This document shows, piece after piece, positions 37,684 through 38,422 of a stretch of 38,422 bases of DNA. This stretch comes from a virus, in IMG/VR virus record IMGVR_UViG_3300017782_000066, positions 1 to 38,422 of that record; one strand, written 5' to 3'. Below the pieces are notes generated by a model. The model searched no databases. It worked only from the letters and a program-made list of their open reading frames with translations, and was not told the DNA's origin. The translations under genes and the position numbers were made by a program. The stretch's first letter is position 1. The number at the start of each line of letters is the position of its first letter.

Positions 37684-38422
37684 TTAATATTGATTTAATT
37701 TTATACGTTTTTCAATTGTTTTCATAGTATCACTTGACTTTTCTTTTTTATTAATCATTTTCCCGCCAGTCATACCTGTGAAAAAGCCTATAGTACTTCG
37801 TCGGTGCCTTCCTAAGTTAGCTAACGCTAGAGAGTCGGCGCTATCGGGTGAGCTTTTCCCCGTTCGTTTCTTATAGTCGTCTTTCGATTCTATAAGCATC
37901 TTTCCTTTGGAGTTAAAAGTAAACTGTATAGTAGGTAGCTCGTCAAGGTAGGCGCTCTCGTCGAGTAGGTCTAGTTCGTACTTAATGTCTTGACTCAATA
38001 AGTCATACATACGGGCCTTAAGATTGAAGTATCTTGCCTTAACCTCGGTTTCTAAATCTTTCTTGTCGGTGTCCATGTGAGGTGACTGTCCGAAGTGAAT
38101 TTCTACCACGTCCACGCTACGATCTTTCGCGTAGTGTTCTGACAGGTTATCGAATACGCCCGCGCCGATGCCAGTAGCATCGACTAGAACTCGGGTATGC
38201 GGTGCCTTGTCTTTTTCTATTATTCGAATAACCTCGCCTGATACTTCCGTTATGTTTCTCTTACTCAAGGTTTTCTTAACGTCCTGCGTTTTATCTCTGA
38301 GGCTAGTTATCACAGTGTCATCGTCGCCATAGCGAGCAACGTCTACCCCGATATTTCTTGTCGTATCTTCAATTTCTACTTCACGCTCTATAGCTCTCTC
38401 AACGTCGTTGAGTTGTACTAAT
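37684..38422 (-). CDS. terL: Terminase large subunit, C-terminal part (cut by window end)
   Basis: This is the nuclease half of the terminase whose ATPase half lies at 1-1001. Bases 38300-38422 repeat the start of the window, so the new sequence is 38299-37684. Acidic residues expected of the RNase H-like nuclease are visible in VDATGIGAGV and SPDSADSLALANLG, typical of phage large terminases. It ends 15 bases before the portal gene start at 37668, as expected for a packaging and head operon. A GTG at 38313 would open an apparent 209-residue gene, but that is only an internal codon of this reading frame. Confidence 0.93.
   Translation of the reverse strand, partial: LVQLNDVERAIEREVEIEDTTRNIGVDVARYGDDDTVITSLRDKTQDVKKTLSKRNITEVSGEVIRIIEKDKAPHTRVLVDATGIGAGVFDNLSEHYAKDRSVDVVEIHFGQSPHMDTDKKDLETEVKARYFNLKARMYDLLSQDIKYELDLLDESAYLDELPTIQFTFNSKGKMLIESKDDYKKRTGKSSPDSADSLALANLGRHRRSTIGFFTGMTGGKMINKKEKSSDTMKTIEKRIKLNQY
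38300..38422. repeat. Terminal direct repeat, right copy
   Basis: This is the second copy of the 123-base repeat that begins the window. Removing one copy gives a circular unit of 38,299 bp. The repeat encodes part of the nuclease domain of the terminase large subunit. Confidence 0.95.

Noticed and set aside
37684-38313. A separate 209-residue gene starting at GTG 38313
   Set aside because: The frame is open further upstream through the duplicated end and joins the N-terminal terminase part at base 1. It is the C-terminal part of terL, not an independent gene.

Overview
The window is the complete genome of a tailed double-stranded DNA phage with siphovirus-type genes, given as a linear cut of a circular map. 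The first and last 123 bases are identical (1-123 and 38300-38422), so the unit length is 38,299 bp. The terminase large subunit gene runs across the cut. I see no integrase, transposase, phage-type repressor, tRNA or CRISPR array, so a lytic or non-integrating life style is likely. The host cannot be named. A small lipoprotein and an amidase endolysin suggest an envelope with an outer membrane, but this is inference. Ribosome-binding sites are SD-like in two styles: AGGGGTA in front of many early and lysis-region genes, and (A)ACAA..GAGGTTTAA in front of structural genes.

Layout. (i) 994-2891: packaging genes with small inserts. A terminase small subunit (minus) is separated from a DNA methyltransferase and terminase large subunit (minus) by a plus-strand pair, an HELGH metallopeptidase and a small signal-like protein. 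(ii) 3190-3478: a non-coding region with about six copies of an ATGACGTATGT-like motif and a TA-rich tract beside the primase-helicase gene, the best replication origin candidate. (iii) 3501-5753: an AEP primase fused to a P-loop helicase (minus). (iv) 5800-8134: a strong plus-strand promoter and possible 70-nt RNA, then a minus-strand run of about a dozen tiny overlapping genes, some made from tandem duplicates. (v) 8144-8232: divergent promoters with operator-like repeats. (vi) 8261-15953: a plus-strand replication and lysis operon with amidase endolysin, DnaQ-type exonuclease, SNF2-like helicase, an SSB-like protein ending in DIPF, a ribbon-helix-helix-like protein, a family A DNA polymerase and two small nucleases. 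Many of its genes overlap by ATGA or GTGA.

(vii) 15934-38422 (minus): the virion operon, transcribed right to left. The order is terminase, a portal protein fused to a Mu F-like minor head domain, Mu I-like protease with a nested scaffold gene, decoration protein, Mu gpT-like major capsid protein, strong terminator, a fibre and hydrolase cassette of different base composition, head-tail connectors, tail tube, tail assembly chaperones made by a -1 frameshift, tape measure, baseplate proteins, tail fibre and probable lysis or membrane proteins. A plus-strand gene with its own promoter and terminator (24750-25085) sits inside the tail genes like a moron.

The strongest non-routine signals are the frameshift element (24361-24367), the nested scaffold start (34584), the iteron region, the possible small RNA that could pair with phage ribosome-binding sites, the tandem microgene array (5894-6291), the isolated plus-strand gene in the tail operon, and a leucine at the position equivalent to Pol I residue 762 in the DNA polymerase.
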